Positions 1 to 7,333 of a DNA stretch of 19,515 nt are shown here, in pieces. The DNA lies in NCBI GenBank assembly GCA_009904025.1, contig WYEE01000024.1, forward strand, positions 1-19,515. Direction: 5' to 3'. This stretch comes from Thermogladius sp. GTDB lineage: Archaea; Thermoproteota; Thermoprotei_A; Sulfolobales; Desulfurococcaceae. A program made the translations under genes and the position numbers. Position 1 is the stretch's first letter. Every line of letters starts with the position of its first letter. Under the pieces are notes generated by a model that did no database searches, was not told the DNA's origin, and saw only the letters and a list, made by a program, of their open reading frames with translations.

Positions 1-1161
1 CTTGTCTTCCAGAGCGAAGATTACCTAAACGAGTTTGTCATGAAGCTGGCCCACATGGCTGGTAAGCACATCAGTGTAGCATACCCCATCGTGGACGCAA
101 TGCTCCCGGAGAAACATAGGTTGGCTGCTACTTTCGGCCGCGAGGTCTCGGTTAAAGGCCCAACCTTCACGATAAGGAAGTTCAGGGAGAAGCCGTTTAG
201 CATTGTCGAGCTTATCGAGAGCAAGGTCGTAGACTCACTGCTTGGGGCATACCTGTGGACTATAATAGAGCACGGTAAGACGGCTATGGTTGCCGGGGGC
301 ACTGGTGCAGGTAAAACGTCTCTCCTAAACGCTATCTCGCTTTTCATAAAGCCGGGTAAGAAGATCGTAACAATAGAGGATACACCGGAGTTGAACCTGC
401 CTCACGTGAACTGGGTTCAGTTGACTAGTAGGGAGACGTTTATTGTGGGGCAGAGCGTCGGCACTAGTGTGAGGCTTTACGACCTGGTTAAACTCAGCTT
501 GAGGTATAGACCAGACTACATTATTGTCGGCGAGGTTAGAGGGGAGGAGGCCTTCGTCCTATTCCAGAGTATGGCGACAGGTCACGGAGGCCTCTCCACA
601 ATCCACGCCGAGACGCTCGACTACGCTATCAAGAGGTTGACGAGCCCACCCATGAACATACCCCCGGCTTACATGAAGTTGATGAATGTCTTCCTCCATA
701 TCCAGAGGGTTTTAACGAGAGTTGAGAAGGGTGTGGTCTCTGTTAGAAGAAGGGTCACAGTGGTTCAAGAAGTTGAAGACGCGGATAAATACATTAGGAT
801 AGCACAGTGGGATCCGAGAACCGACAGTTTCATAGTAGACCTGTCTAAGAGCATACATTTGAAGGATATAGCTGAGAGGAGAGGCTTAGACTTCGAGGAC
901 ATTCTCTCGGAAATCGAGAAAAAGACAACTATTCTAAACTGGATGAGGATGAGGGGCATCACAGATGCGTGGGATGTCTCAGGGATTATATTCGAATACT
1001 ATCATGACCCGGAGAGCGTCTACAAGAGGGCTCTAGGCGAGTTGGAGGAAGCTCACATAGAGGTGCCGAAGATAAGCGAGAAGGCTCCGGTGGAGGTTGA
1101 GAAGACTATTGAGATAACCTCGAAGAGCGCCTCCCAGGAGTCTACTCAAGGGAAACAATGA
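1..1161 (+). CDS. Type II/IV secretion system (GspE/VirB11/ArlI-like) ATPase, 5'-truncated by window edge
   Basis: A hexameric motor ATPase of the secretion superfamily that powers pilus, archaellum or type II/IV secretion assembly at the inner face of the membrane. The reading frame is open from base 1, so the start lies upstream; 386 residues are visible and the N-terminal domain is missing. Visible motifs, numbered from the ATG at 40, are Walker A GGTGAGKTS at 86-94, the acidic box EDTPEL, Walker B DYIIVGEVRGEEA from 159, and the His box GHGGLSTIHAET from 181. The last 60 or so residues are a Glu/Lys/Ser-rich tail with no recognisable fold. Its membrane partner (TadC/ArlJ type) usually follows directly, but here a convergent unrelated gene follows, so the partner must lie upstream or elsewhere. 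The family is certain; which machine it drives is not. Confidence 0.92.
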   Translation, partial: LVFQSEDYLNEFVMKLAHMAGKHISVAYPIVDAMLPEKHRLAATFGREVSVKGPTFTIRKFREKPFSIVELIESKVVDSLLGAYLWTIIEHGKTAMVAGGTGAGKTSLLNAISLFIKPGKKIVTIEDTPELNLPHVNWVQLTSRETFIVGQSVGTSVRLYDLVKLSLRYRPDYIIVGEVRGEEAFVLFQSMATGHGGLSTIHAETLDYAIKRLTSPPMNIPPAYMKLMNVFLHIQRVLTRVEKGVVSVRRRVTVVQEVEDADKYIRIAQWDPRTDSFIVDLSKSIHLKDIAERRGLDFEDILSEIEKKTTILNWMRMRGITDAWDVSGIIFEYYHDPESVYKRALGELEEAHIEVPKISEKAPVEVEKTIEITSKSASQESTQGKQ

Positions 1162-1885
1162 TTTTGACAGGGATGTTGATATCATGCTTTGCCATCAGGA
1201 TGTCCAGGTCCCTCTCAATAGCCTCCTTTAACTTCAGGTGCTCGCACTTCTTCATAAAACCGCCCTTCTTCACAGTTACCCTGACGTAGAGGACTCCTTT
1301 AGAAGGCGATAGGCTGTAAGACGAGACCTTGCACCCGTTTAAGGAAGCGTAGTCGGAGACAAGTTTCTCGAGCTCCTCGCTGAATTTCCTCATTTTCTCG
1401 GCCTCAACGGCGAGCAGGGATTGCTGGGGCATAGCTTGGAGGGGCTTCGGTGTTTCAGCCTTCTCCTTCTCGGGGACCTGGCTGGTCTTCTCTTCTTCTA
1501 CCACGGGTAGCACCTCGTATACGTAGGCTGTGACAGGTCTTTCCCTGGCTGATAAAGCTAGTACGACTAGTGGTTTTAAACCCGATACTCTTGTCGAAGA
1601 CTCCTTTAAGCCAACCATAGACGAGGATACCAGGACACCTTTCTCCACATATATTGTGAACTTGTAGTCTTCTAACCTGACTGTAATCAGGATATTCTTC
1701 TCGGGGCTAACGGAGGTTATATTCAAGATATCCTCATAGCCGAGCTTAATTACCTTAGTAAGCTTGCTTCTAAGAAGCAGATTTGCCTCGACGCTCAAGT
1801 CCTTGAGTAATTCTAGCCTCGAGTAGTCTATCTTAAGCTTTGTAAGCAGGTTGTAAATTTCCTCCTCCGAGCTCAAAAAAACCAT
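1142..1885 (-). CDS. Unrecognised 247-residue protein
   Basis: I do not recognise this protein. It starts at ATG 1885 behind a weak GGTTGGG, with a TATA box about 30 nt upstream, so the transcript is nearly leaderless. Residues 1-125 look like a helix followed by a beta-rich part. Residues 130-160 form a Glu/Lys/Pro/Gln-rich linker. Residues 160-247 have a long amphipathic helix and then strands. There is no signal peptide or membrane segment. The strand pattern near residues 70-95 vaguely recalls the archaeal DUF2226 group, but that is a guess. The 3' end overlaps the secretion ATPase tail by 20 bp convergently. Codon use resembles its neighbours, and the length and AT-rich promoter support a real gene. 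Confidence 0.8.
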   Translation of the reverse strand: MVFLSSEEEIYNLLTKLKIDYSRLELLKDLSVEANLLLRSKLTKVIKLGYEDILNITSVSPEKNILITVRLEDYKFTIYVEKGVLVSSSMVGLKESSTRVSGLKPLVVLALSARERPVTAYVYEVLPVVEEEKTSQVPEKEKAETPKPLQAMPQQSLLAVEAEKMRKFSEELEKLVSDYASLNGCKVSSYSLSPSKGVLYVRVTVKKGGFMKKCEHLKLKEAIERDLDILMAKHDINIPVKIIVSLE

Positions 1886-1911
1886 CCCAACCTGATAATA
1901 CTATACGTTAG

Positions 1912-1922
1912 AGTATTTATAT
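1912..1922 (-). promoter_or_regulatory. TATA box for the 1142-1885 gene
   Basis: On the minus strand this reads TATATAAATAC, a near-ideal archaeal TATA box. It is centred about 32 nt before ATG 1885 and lies immediately downstream of the tRNA-Ala 3' end, so the gene probably has its own promoter with a leader of only a few nucleotides. Confidence 0.6.
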
Positions 1923-1924
1923 AG

Positions 1925-1997
<73 letters not shown>

Positions 1998-2004
1998 TTA
2001 CTAC

Positions 2005-2016
2005 TATTTAAATATA
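2005..2016 (+). promoter_or_regulatory. Probable TATA box for lysS
   Basis: The plus strand reads TATTTAAATATA, which is nearly symmetric. It is about 70 nt before the lysS start, predicting a leader of roughly 45 nt. With the tRNA box 12 bp away, the two divergent transcripts would share one AT-rich promoter region. Confidence 0.45.
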
Positions 2017-2023
2017 TTGTAGG

Positions 2024-2032
2024 ATTTTAATA
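2024..2032 (-). promoter_or_regulatory. TATA box for tRNA-Ala
   Basis: The minus strand reads TATTAAAAT, centred about 31 nt upstream of the tRNA 5' end. This spacing would start transcription within a few nucleotides of the mature end. A second AT block at 2005-2016 is too close to serve the tRNA and more likely serves lysS. Confidence 0.5.
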
Positions 2033-2083
2033 CTTCAGTCTGGTTCACGCACCTTCGATTCGACAGCTAAGAGGGGTGTGGCG

Positions 2084-3538
2084 TTGAGCGGTGAGGTGGA
2101 GTACAGGAGGAGGATTAGGGAGGAGTTGTTGTCTAAGAACATAAATCCTTACCCTCATAAGCCGATCTTCCAGCCTCAGAGCTTGAAGAGCATACTAGAG
2201 AACCCTGTTGAAGGCGTTGAGGTGGCATTAGCGGGGAGGGTGGCTGGTGTGCGCAGGCATGGAGGCCTTGTTTTCCTCGATATAATAGATGATGGCCTGC
2301 GGATACAGGCTTCCATAGATAAGAGCAAGGCTGGTGAGATATTCGACTTCTTCACGAAGTATGTTGACTTAGGGGATTTCATAGATGTGAAGGGTGTTCT
2401 CTACCGGACGAAGAGGGGGGAGCTGACCGTGGATGTGAGGGGGTTGCAGTTGTTGTCCAAGAGCTTGAGAGCCCCTCCCGTGAAATACGGTCATAGGCTG
2501 GTTGACCACGAGATCAGATACAGGAAGAGATATCTGGATATGATGATGACCCCGGAGGTGAGAAGGGTTCTAGAGATAAAATTCAGGGTTTTAGAGGAGA
2601 CGAGGAAGTTCATGTGGAGCAAGGGGTTTATTGAGGTTGAGACGCCTGTTATCCAACCGATATATGGTGGAGCCGAGGCTAGGCCTTTTAAAACACATGT
2701 GTGGGCGCTCGGAGTAGACTGGTATCTCAGGATAAGCCTCGAGCTCCACTTGAAGAGGTTTATCATAGGCGGCTTCAACAAGGTCTTCGAGATAGGCAAG
2801 GTTTTCAGAAACGAGGATATAGACGCTCAGCACAACCCCGAGTTCACGATGATGGAGGCTTACCAGGCTTACGCAGACTACAACGATATAATGAACCTGA
2901 CAGAGGAATTGGTAAGCCACTTAGCCGAGAAAGTCGTCGGGAAGAGAGTTGTCGAGACCCCTGTGGGCGAGGTGAGGGAGAGAATAGACTTGTCTCCCCC
3001 ATTCAAGAGGATCACGATGTATGAGGCTTTCAGGGAGTTCGCCGGGGTGGATGTAGAGAGGTTGAGCGACGAGGAGATAAGGGATCTACTAGCCAAGAAC
3101 TCTATCCAGCTGGCCGGCGGCTATGATAGGGGTAGGGCGATAGTCAAATTATTCGATAAGCTCGTCGGCAGGAGGCACCTTATCCAGCCGGTGTTCGTAA
3201 TGGACTACCCTAGGTCTTCCTCACCTCTGGCCAAGCCCCACAGGTACAACCCCGAGCTAGCGGAGAGGTTCGAGTTGTTTATAGCCGGGTTGGAGATCGC
3301 GAACGCCTACACCGAGTTGAACGACCCCGTGTTGCAGGCAGAGTACTTTAAGGCGGAGGAGGAGAGGAGGAGGCGTGGCGACGAGGAGGCCCACCCCTTC
3401 GACTGGGATTTCGTCGAGGCGATGGAGTACGGTATGCCCCCGACCGGGGGCCTGGGCGTGGGGTTAGACAGGTTGAGCATGGTCTTAGCGGGGGTTTCAT
3501 CGATAAAAGAAGTGATACCTTTCCCAATGATGAAGTAG
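2084..3538 (+). CDS. lysS: Lysyl-tRNA synthetase, class II
   Basis: Charges tRNA-Lys with lysine in the cytoplasm. The N-terminal OB-fold anticodon-binding domain covers about residues 35-130. Class II motif 2 includes VFRNEDIDAQHNPEFTMMEA near residue 242. SPLAKPHR and ELANAY-like signatures (here GLEIANAYTELNDP) are typical of LysRS rather than AspRS/AsnRS. Motif 3 GGLGVGLDR lies near 457-465 (numbered from GTG 2078). The length of about 485 residues is normal. The start is ambiguous: GTG 2078 touches the GAGGGG at 2071-2076, whereas TTG 2084 has a normal 7-nt spacing, so I prefer TTG. Many archaea, mostly euryarchaeal, use the unrelated class I LysRS; this is the class II type. The 3' end converges on korC with a 13-bp gap. 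Confidence 0.97.
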   Translation: MSGEVEYRRRIREELLSKNINPYPHKPIFQPQSLKSILENPVEGVEVALAGRVAGVRRHGGLVFLDIIDDGLRIQASIDKSKAGEIFDFFTKYVDLGDFIDVKGVLYRTKRGELTVDVRGLQLLSKSLRAPPVKYGHRLVDHEIRYRKRYLDMMMTPEVRRVLEIKFRVLEETRKFMWSKGFIEVETPVIQPIYGGAEARPFKTHVWALGVDWYLRISLELHLKRFIIGGFNKVFEIGKVFRNEDIDAQHNPEFTMMEAYQAYADYNDIMNLTEELVSHLAEKVVGKRVVETPVGEVRERIDLSPPFKRITMYEAFREFAGVDVERLSDEEIRDLLAKNSIQLAGGYDRGRAIVKLFDKLVGRRHLIQPVFVMDYPRSSSPLAKPHRYNPELAERFELFIAGLEIANAYTELNDPVLQAEYFKAEEERRRRGDEEAHPFDWDFVEAMEYGMPPTGGLGVGLDRLSMVLAGVSSIKEVIPFPMMK

Positions 3539-3551
3539 CAACGGGTAGGGA

Positions 3552-4100
3552 CTAGCCTGGCAAGTTGAAGCCCGCTTCGAGCGCTCTGAAGTTTAATTCG
3601 TGATACCTTGGGTTCAACAACTCTCCTATCCCAGCCTTAACGTACTCTAAAGGCATGATCCCTGTCACCCTCAACACGTGGCCCAGCAAAAGTATATTCG
3701 CGACACGGCTATCGTTGAGCATCTTCTCAGCCAGCCTCGTGTATTCCAGCGCGTAGACTCGAGCGGGGGTCGACGCCTCCCCCTGGTAGAAGGTTTTATC
3801 GATGAATAAATAAGTGTCCTCCCTGGCTAGCCTCAAATACTCGCCTATATTATACGGGTATAGGATTATTATCAAGTAGGGTTTTGAAACCCCCGCGAAA
3901 TCGTAGACCTCCTCTAGCTTGTCTGCTATAACCATGTCAACCCTACTCTCACCCCCTCTCGTCTCTGACGTGTAGTGTTCTGAGGCAGAGGTGTATAACT
4001 TCATGTACCTAGATGCCACTAGGCCTAAGAGCCTCCCGAGTAGTAGAACCCCCTGCCCTCCTCTCCCAACTATAAGTATCTCCTTTCTCACAGGCGTCAA
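3552..4100 (-). CDS. korC: 2-oxoacid:ferredoxin oxidoreductase gamma subunit (2-oxoglutarate type)
   Basis: Gamma subunit of the KOR-type complex, which oxidises a 2-oxoacid (probably 2-oxoglutarate) to acyl-CoA with reduction of ferredoxin. The fold starts with the nucleotide-like loop VGRGGQG at about residues 11-17 and carries the family signature SEHYTSETRGGESRVDMVIAD. At 182 residues it has normal family length. It is the last gene of korDABC. As given, the TTG start overlaps the korB stop (TTGA), but GAGGGG sits directly against it. The in-frame GTG at 4091 has a 9-nt spacing to that site and may be the real start, giving 179 residues. Confidence 0.93.
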   Translation of the reverse strand: MTPVRKEILIVGRGGQGVLLLGRLLGLVASRYMKLYTSASEHYTSETRGGESRVDMVIADKLEEVYDFAGVSKPYLIIILYPYNIGEYLRLAREDTYLFIDKTFYQGEASTPARVYALEYTRLAEKMLNDSRVANILLLGHVLRVTGIMPLEYVKAGIGELLNPRYHELNFRALEAGFNLPG

Positions 4101-4924
4101 CCCCTCTTGATTAGATCTAGGTATGAGGGGTTATTTCTGACAACGTACTCTCCTATGACTATCCCTTTATCCCAGTCTATGTCGGACTCGTCTACGACAG
4201 GGTGAGCCTTGTATATAACTCTCTTCTTCAACTCCTCCAGCATTGCGACAGGGTTCCTCAAGCCTATGTGCCTCCCGTATACTTCCGGACACGTGCTCAC
4301 AACCTCGAGGAATCTAAACCCCTTCATTCCAAGCGCCTTGTAGGTGAACGACTCGATGTAGTGGGGTGTTGTAACACTCGCCCTTGCCACGTAGTTCGCG
4401 TTCAGGCTTGCGACAAGCTTGATAACGTTTAGAGGAGGCTCGGGGTTCCCGTAGGGCGTAGTCGTCGTGTAGACTCTGAGAGGTGTTGTAGGGGCTAGCT
4501 GGCCCCCCGTCATGGCGTATACGAAGTTTGTTATCATTACAACAAATAAATCCATATTCCTCCTGGCTGCGTGGAGGAGGTGGTTGCCGCCTATCCCAGC
4601 TATGTCGCCGTCTCCCCCCACCACGATGACCTCGAGGCTCGGGTTAGCTAGCTTAACCCCTGCCGCGAAGGGGATTGCCCTTCCGTGGAGTGTGTGGGCT
4701 GAGTCGAAGTCGACGTAGAAGGATACTCTAGCTGAGCAGCCTATACCTGTCACGAACACCAGCTTATTCCTATCTAGCTTCCCCTCCCTTATCCTCCTGT
4801 CAATACCCCTCAACATGGCGGCTAAAGCGATGCCTATCCCGCATCCCGGGCACCATATATGTGGTAGCCTATCGCTCCTCAAGTATTTGTCTAACGGGTG
4901 AATAACCTTCTTCGCTAAAGCCAT
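4097..4924 (-). CDS. korB: 2-oxoacid:ferredoxin oxidoreductase beta subunit (2-oxoglutarate type), TPP-binding
   Basis: Carries thiamine diphosphate and the proximal 4Fe-4S cluster of KOR. Visible features are HIWCPGCGIGI with Cys25 and Cys28, GIGCS with Cys63, and a fourth candidate cysteine in STCPEVYG near residue 200. The TPP/Mg motif is GGDGD (103-107) followed by an Asn at 133. HTLHGRAIPFAAGVKLA is typical of KorB rather than PorB. Length is 275 residues, a normal size. The start codon is ATG 4924 with GGAGG about 10 nt upstream; it overlaps the end of korA by 10 nt, so the two are probably translationally coupled. Confidence 0.95.
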   Translation of the reverse strand: MALAKKVIHPLDKYLRSDRLPHIWCPGCGIGIALAAMLRGIDRRIREGKLDRNKLVFVTGIGCSARVSFYVDFDSAHTLHGRAIPFAAGVKLANPSLEVIVVGGDGDIAGIGGNHLLHAARRNMDLFVVMITNFVYAMTGGQLAPTTPLRVYTTTTPYGNPEPPLNVIKLVASLNANYVARASVTTPHYIESFTYKALGMKGFRFLEVVSTCPEVYGRHIGLRNPVAMLEELKKRVIYKAHPVVDESDIDWDKGIVIGEYVVRNNPSYLDLIKRG

Positions 4925-6048
4925 TTCGAAACAGCCTCCAAAACCTCGTTGAATCCGGGGGGTTCGACCGTTAGGATAGGGGAGAGTCTAACCCTATCTG
5001 GGCCGGCTATCCTCGCTACATCATAGTAGATCCTGCCCGTGTTGTTCTCGACCACTATAATTTTATCTGCCTTCGAGAGAGCGCTCGACAGCTTACCCTC
5101 GTCGAGAGGCCAGAGGGTCTTCAAACGGAGGAAGCCCACTCTCAGGCCCCTGCTTAGGAGGCTTTTCGCGACAGGGTAGGTTATTCTGGCTGTTGAACCG
5201 TAAGATACGAGGATCACCCTCGCGTCCTCCAACCAGTACTCTTCATGCTCGTAGACTATCCCAATATTCCTCACGATTTTCTCCCTCAGCCTCGCGACCA
5301 TTTCACGATACGTCTTAGTGTCCTGCCTATAGTAACCCGCTTCATCGTGGACGAGGGATTCCACGATAACGTTGTACCCCTCCCCGAAGACGGCCATCGG
5401 GGGGACAAGGTCTTCCCCAGGTTTATACGGCTTGTATTCCTCGGGGGGTTCTACCGGCTTCTTCCTGCTTACGATCTCAACCTCGCCTGGCTCTTTTACG
5501 TAGAGTGTCTCCCACATATGCGCGATCACGGCGTCTGAGAGCAGGATTACAGGTGTCCTAAGCTTCTCCGACACGTTGAAAGCCTTGATCGTCAAATCAT
5601 ATGAATCCTGCGCGCTCCAAGGGGCGAAGACTGGTAGGATGTAGTCGCCGTGGGCGAGCCAACGTGCCTGGTAGACGTCTGACTGGGTGGTTTTCGTTGG
5701 TATACCCGTGCTCGGCCCAGCCCTCATAATGTCTACTACCACGAGAGGCGTCTCAGTGGCCACCGCCAGACTAATCCCTTCGGCCATTAGAGAGAAGCCC
5801 GGCCCACTTGTAGCCGTCATAGCTTTAACACCAGTCCACGAGGCGCCTATAGCCGCGTTTATACTCGCTATCTCATCCTCGAATTGAACGGCGATCCCGC
5901 CTACCATAGGTAGCTTCTCTGCAAGATACTCCATTAAGTCTGATGCAGGTGTGATGGGGTAACCTGCGTAGAACCTTAAACCTGATAGGAGAGCTGCCTC
6001 TGCTACCGCCCTGTTACCTGATAGGAACTCGATCCTCAACCCCTTCAC
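4915..6048 (-). CDS. korA: 2-oxoacid:ferredoxin oxidoreductase alpha subunit (2-oxoglutarate type)
   Basis: Pyrimidine-binding alpha subunit of KOR. It opens with the family signature LSGNRAVAEAALLSGLRFYA, then GYPITP (Thr33 contacts TPP), VQFEDEIASINAAIGASWTG, ATSGPGFSLMAEGISLA and PSTGIPTKTTQSD. The GN..A..AA opening and PSTG(I/L)PT box point to the KorA class rather than PorA. At 377 residues it matches the separate alpha subunit; the gamma domain is not fused as it is in the two-subunit Sulfolobus enzyme. The start is GTG 6048 or TTG 6039. Both lie inside the end of korD, so korA translation probably depends on korD. Confidence 0.95.
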   Translation of the reverse strand: MKGLRIEFLSGNRAVAEAALLSGLRFYAGYPITPASDLMEYLAEKLPMVGGIAVQFEDEIASINAAIGASWTGVKAMTATSGPGFSLMAEGISLAVATETPLVVVDIMRAGPSTGIPTKTTQSDVYQARWLAHGDYILPVFAPWSAQDSYDLTIKAFNVSEKLRTPVILLSDAVIAHMWETLYVKEPGEVEIVSRKKPVEPPEEYKPYKPGEDLVPPMAVFGEGYNVIVESLVHDEAGYYRQDTKTYREMVARLREKIVRNIGIVYEHEEYWLEDARVILVSYGSTARITYPVAKSLLSRGLRVGFLRLKTLWPLDEGKLSSALSKADKIIVVENNTGRIYYDVARIAGPDRVRLSPILTVEPPGFNEVLEAVSKWL

Positions 6049-6295
6049 CCTTCGTGACGAAGATGGCGAATTCAGGACACATGTACTCGCATAGCCTGCA
6101 GCCGATACACTTCTCGGGGTTTAAGACGGTGGGCGGCCTGAAACCATACTTGTTTTCAACACTGCTTTTCACCAGTATTTTCACTGGGCAAACATTTATA
6201 CAAAACCCGCATTCCTTGCATCTATCCCTTATAACCGTGATTGTGAACCTGCCGCCCTTGTACTCCTCTACCTCCCTTAGCAACGCCTCTGACAT
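6014..6295 (-). CDS. korD: 2-oxoacid:ferredoxin oxidoreductase delta subunit (2x4Fe-4S ferredoxin)
   Basis: Bacterial-type ferredoxin subunit that relays electrons from KOR to soluble ferredoxin. Two full CxxCxxCxxxCP motifs are present: Cys26, 29, 32, 36 and Cys63, 66, 69, 73 of 93 residues. It is the first gene of the operon. ATG 6295 is preceded by GGGGTG at 5-nt spacing and a TATA box at about 6340, predicting a leader under 20 nt. The last 26-35 nt overlap korA. The order delta-alpha-beta-gamma is the classical archaeal kor order. Confidence 0.94.
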   Translation of the reverse strand: MSEALLREVEEYKGGRFTITVIRDRCKECGFCINVCPVKILVKSSVENKYGFRPPTVLNPEKCIGCRLCEYMCPEFAIFVTKGEGVEDRVPIR

Positions 6296-6335
6296 AAAAG
6301 CACCCCAGGCAGTATTTTGATATGTCGCTGGTTGT

Positions 6336-6343
6336 TTTTAATA
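6336..6343 (-). promoter_or_regulatory. TATA box for the korDABC operon
   Basis: The minus strand reads TATTAAAA, centred about 44 nt before ATG 6295, giving a predicted transcript start near 6313. The GGGGTG ribosome site at 6301-6306 then fits within the leader. The same bases on the plus strand form half of a near-repeat with 6444-6460. Confidence 0.5.
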
Positions 6344-6444
6344 GTGATAGCACCACTGTTTCAACACTTGTGTACCGGATAATTATACAAATATATTAAG
6401 GAGGCGTCGTCTATGGAATGAGAGCAGTGCGACTAGAGTCAACG

Positions 6445-6452
6445 TTTTTATA
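6445..6452 (+). promoter_or_regulatory. TATA box for the porGDAB operon
   Basis: The plus strand reads TTTTTATA, centred about 41 nt before TTG 6490. The predicted start near 6475 would leave a short leader that just contains the GAGGTG ribosome site. Confidence 0.55.
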
Positions 6453-6477
6453 GTGGGATACGTGATTAGAAGAAGGC

Positions 6478-6483
6478 GAGGTG
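6478..6483 (+). promoter_or_regulatory. porG: Ribosome binding site deciding the porG start
   Basis: GAGGTG is a perfect match to the archaeal anti-Shine-Dalgarno and ends 6 nt before TTG 6490. The alternative GTG at 6481 lies inside this site, so it is unlikely to be the initiation codon. Confidence 0.65.
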
Positions 6484-6489
6484 TCTTGT

Positions 6490-7050
6490 TTGCTCGTAGA
6501 GATCACGTGGTATGGTAGGGGAGGGCAAGGCGCTTGGACATCAAGTAATATACTTGCGATGGCAGCTGCGTTGGATGGGAAGTTCGCCCAGAGCTTCCCA
6601 GCTTTCGGACCAGAGAGGTCTGGCGCCCCTATGCTGGCGTTCACGAGGATAAGCGATGAGCCTATTGAAATCCACAGCATGGTGTACAACCCCGACGTAG
6701 TTGTAGTCCTAGACGACAGCCTGATATCGCCGAAGGTGCTCTCCGGTATAAAAGAGGGTGGTTTATTAATCCTAAACTACACGGGCGGGCAGGAGGAGTT
6801 GTTCAAGAGGCTTGGGGAGATTCCCCGCGGCGTGAAGATTTACACGACTCCCGCGACACGCCTGGCGCTCGAGATCCTCAAAGCGAATATCACTAACACG
6901 GCTATGCTAGGTGGTTTAATGAAGGCCTCAGACATTGTTTCTTGGAGTAGCCTGGAGAAAGCTGTCAGGGAGAGGTTTAGAGGCGCTGTCGCAGACAAGA
7001 ACATTGATTTAATCAAGAGAGCCCATGACTCGACGGTGAAGGTGAGGTAG
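6490..7050 (+). CDS. porG: Pyruvate:ferredoxin oxidoreductase gamma subunit
   Basis: Gamma subunit of the POR/VOR-type complex. It begins MLVEITWYGRGGQG, the usual opening of PorG, followed by AFGPERSGAPMLAFTRIS and NPDVVVVLDDSL, all characteristic of the family. From TTG 6490 it is 186 residues, a normal length; the GTG at 6481 would add three residues that fall in the ribosome binding site. It is the first gene of porGDAB, and its TAG is directly followed by the porD ATG. Pyruvate is the likely substrate of the complex; branched-chain 2-oxoacids (VOR) cannot be excluded from this subunit alone. Confidence 0.94.
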   Translation: MLVEITWYGRGGQGAWTSSNILAMAAALDGKFAQSFPAFGPERSGAPMLAFTRISDEPIEIHSMVYNPDVVVVLDDSLISPKVLSGIKEGGLLILNYTGGQEELFKRLGEIPRGVKIYTTPATRLALEILKANITNTAMLGGLMKASDIVSWSSLEKAVRERFRGAVADKNIDLIKRAHDSTVKVR

Positions 7051-7323
7051 ATGGCTCAGCAGGCAGGTTGGAGGAGCCTACCTAAAGCAGGCGTGGCCTT
7101 CCGCCTATCAACAGACTACAAGACCGGTGACTGGAGGGCTCTTAAACCAGTCATCGACTACAACAAGTGCACGAAGTGCATGCTCTGCTGGCTGTTCTGC
7201 CCTGATATGGCCATCGTGTGGGATGGGGAGAACGTGGTGGTGAACTACGACTACTGCAAGGGTTGCGGGATATGCGCGAACGAGTGCCCTGTTAAAGCCA
7301 TCTCCATGATACCCGAATCATAG
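7051..7323 (+). CDS. porD: Pyruvate:ferredoxin oxidoreductase delta subunit (2x4Fe-4S ferredoxin)
   Basis: Ferredoxin-like electron-transfer subunit of POR. Two CxxCxxCxxxCP motifs are at Cys40, 43, 46, 50 and Cys69, 72, 75, 79 of 90 residues. The N-terminal extension carrying TGDWRALKPVIDYNKC is typical of PorD and VorD and differs from the KorD in the neighbouring operon. The ATG follows the porG stop without a gap, with GGTGAGG a few nt upstream. It sits between gamma and alpha, as in Thermococcales por and vor operons. Confidence 0.94.
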   Translation: MAQQAGWRSLPKAGVAFRLSTDYKTGDWRALKPVIDYNKCTKCMLCWLFCPDMAIVWDGENVVVNYDYCKGCGICANECPVKAISMIPES

Positions 7324-7329
7324 GGTGGG
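7323..7329 (+). promoter_or_regulatory. porA: Ribosome binding site deciding the porA start
   Basis: GGGTGGG overlaps the porD stop and ends 4 nt before ATG 7334. It argues against the in-frame GTG at 7325, which lies within the site. Confidence 0.5.
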
Positions 7330-7333
7330 TTCC

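Larger units (their letters stand above)
6296..6480. other. Divergent kor/por intergenic region with a mini-ORF
   Basis: This spacer holds the promoters of both oxidoreductase operons. Between them is an AT-rich block at 6380-6398 containing ATTATACAAATATATTA, running into a strong AAGGAGG site at 6398-6404. Eight nt later lies ATG GAA TGA (6413-6421), with an overlapping ATG at 6418 that opens an 11-codon frame ending at 6453 inside the por TATA box. Two similar strings on the plus strand, GTTTTTAATAGTGATA (6334-6349) and GTTTTTATAGTGGGATA (6444-6460), lie 110 nt apart. A small inverted repeat ACACTTGTGT lies at 6364-6373. No longer gene is visible. Confidence 0.55.

Noticed and set aside
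40..42. ATG at 40 as the start of the secretion ATPase
   Set aside because: The frame is open to base 1 and the residues before it fit the family's N-terminal domain; no ribosome site precedes it.
2591..2920. Minus-strand frame of 109 codons inside lysS
   Set aside because: It is a mirror of the conserved lysS catalytic region, with no motifs and no promoter.
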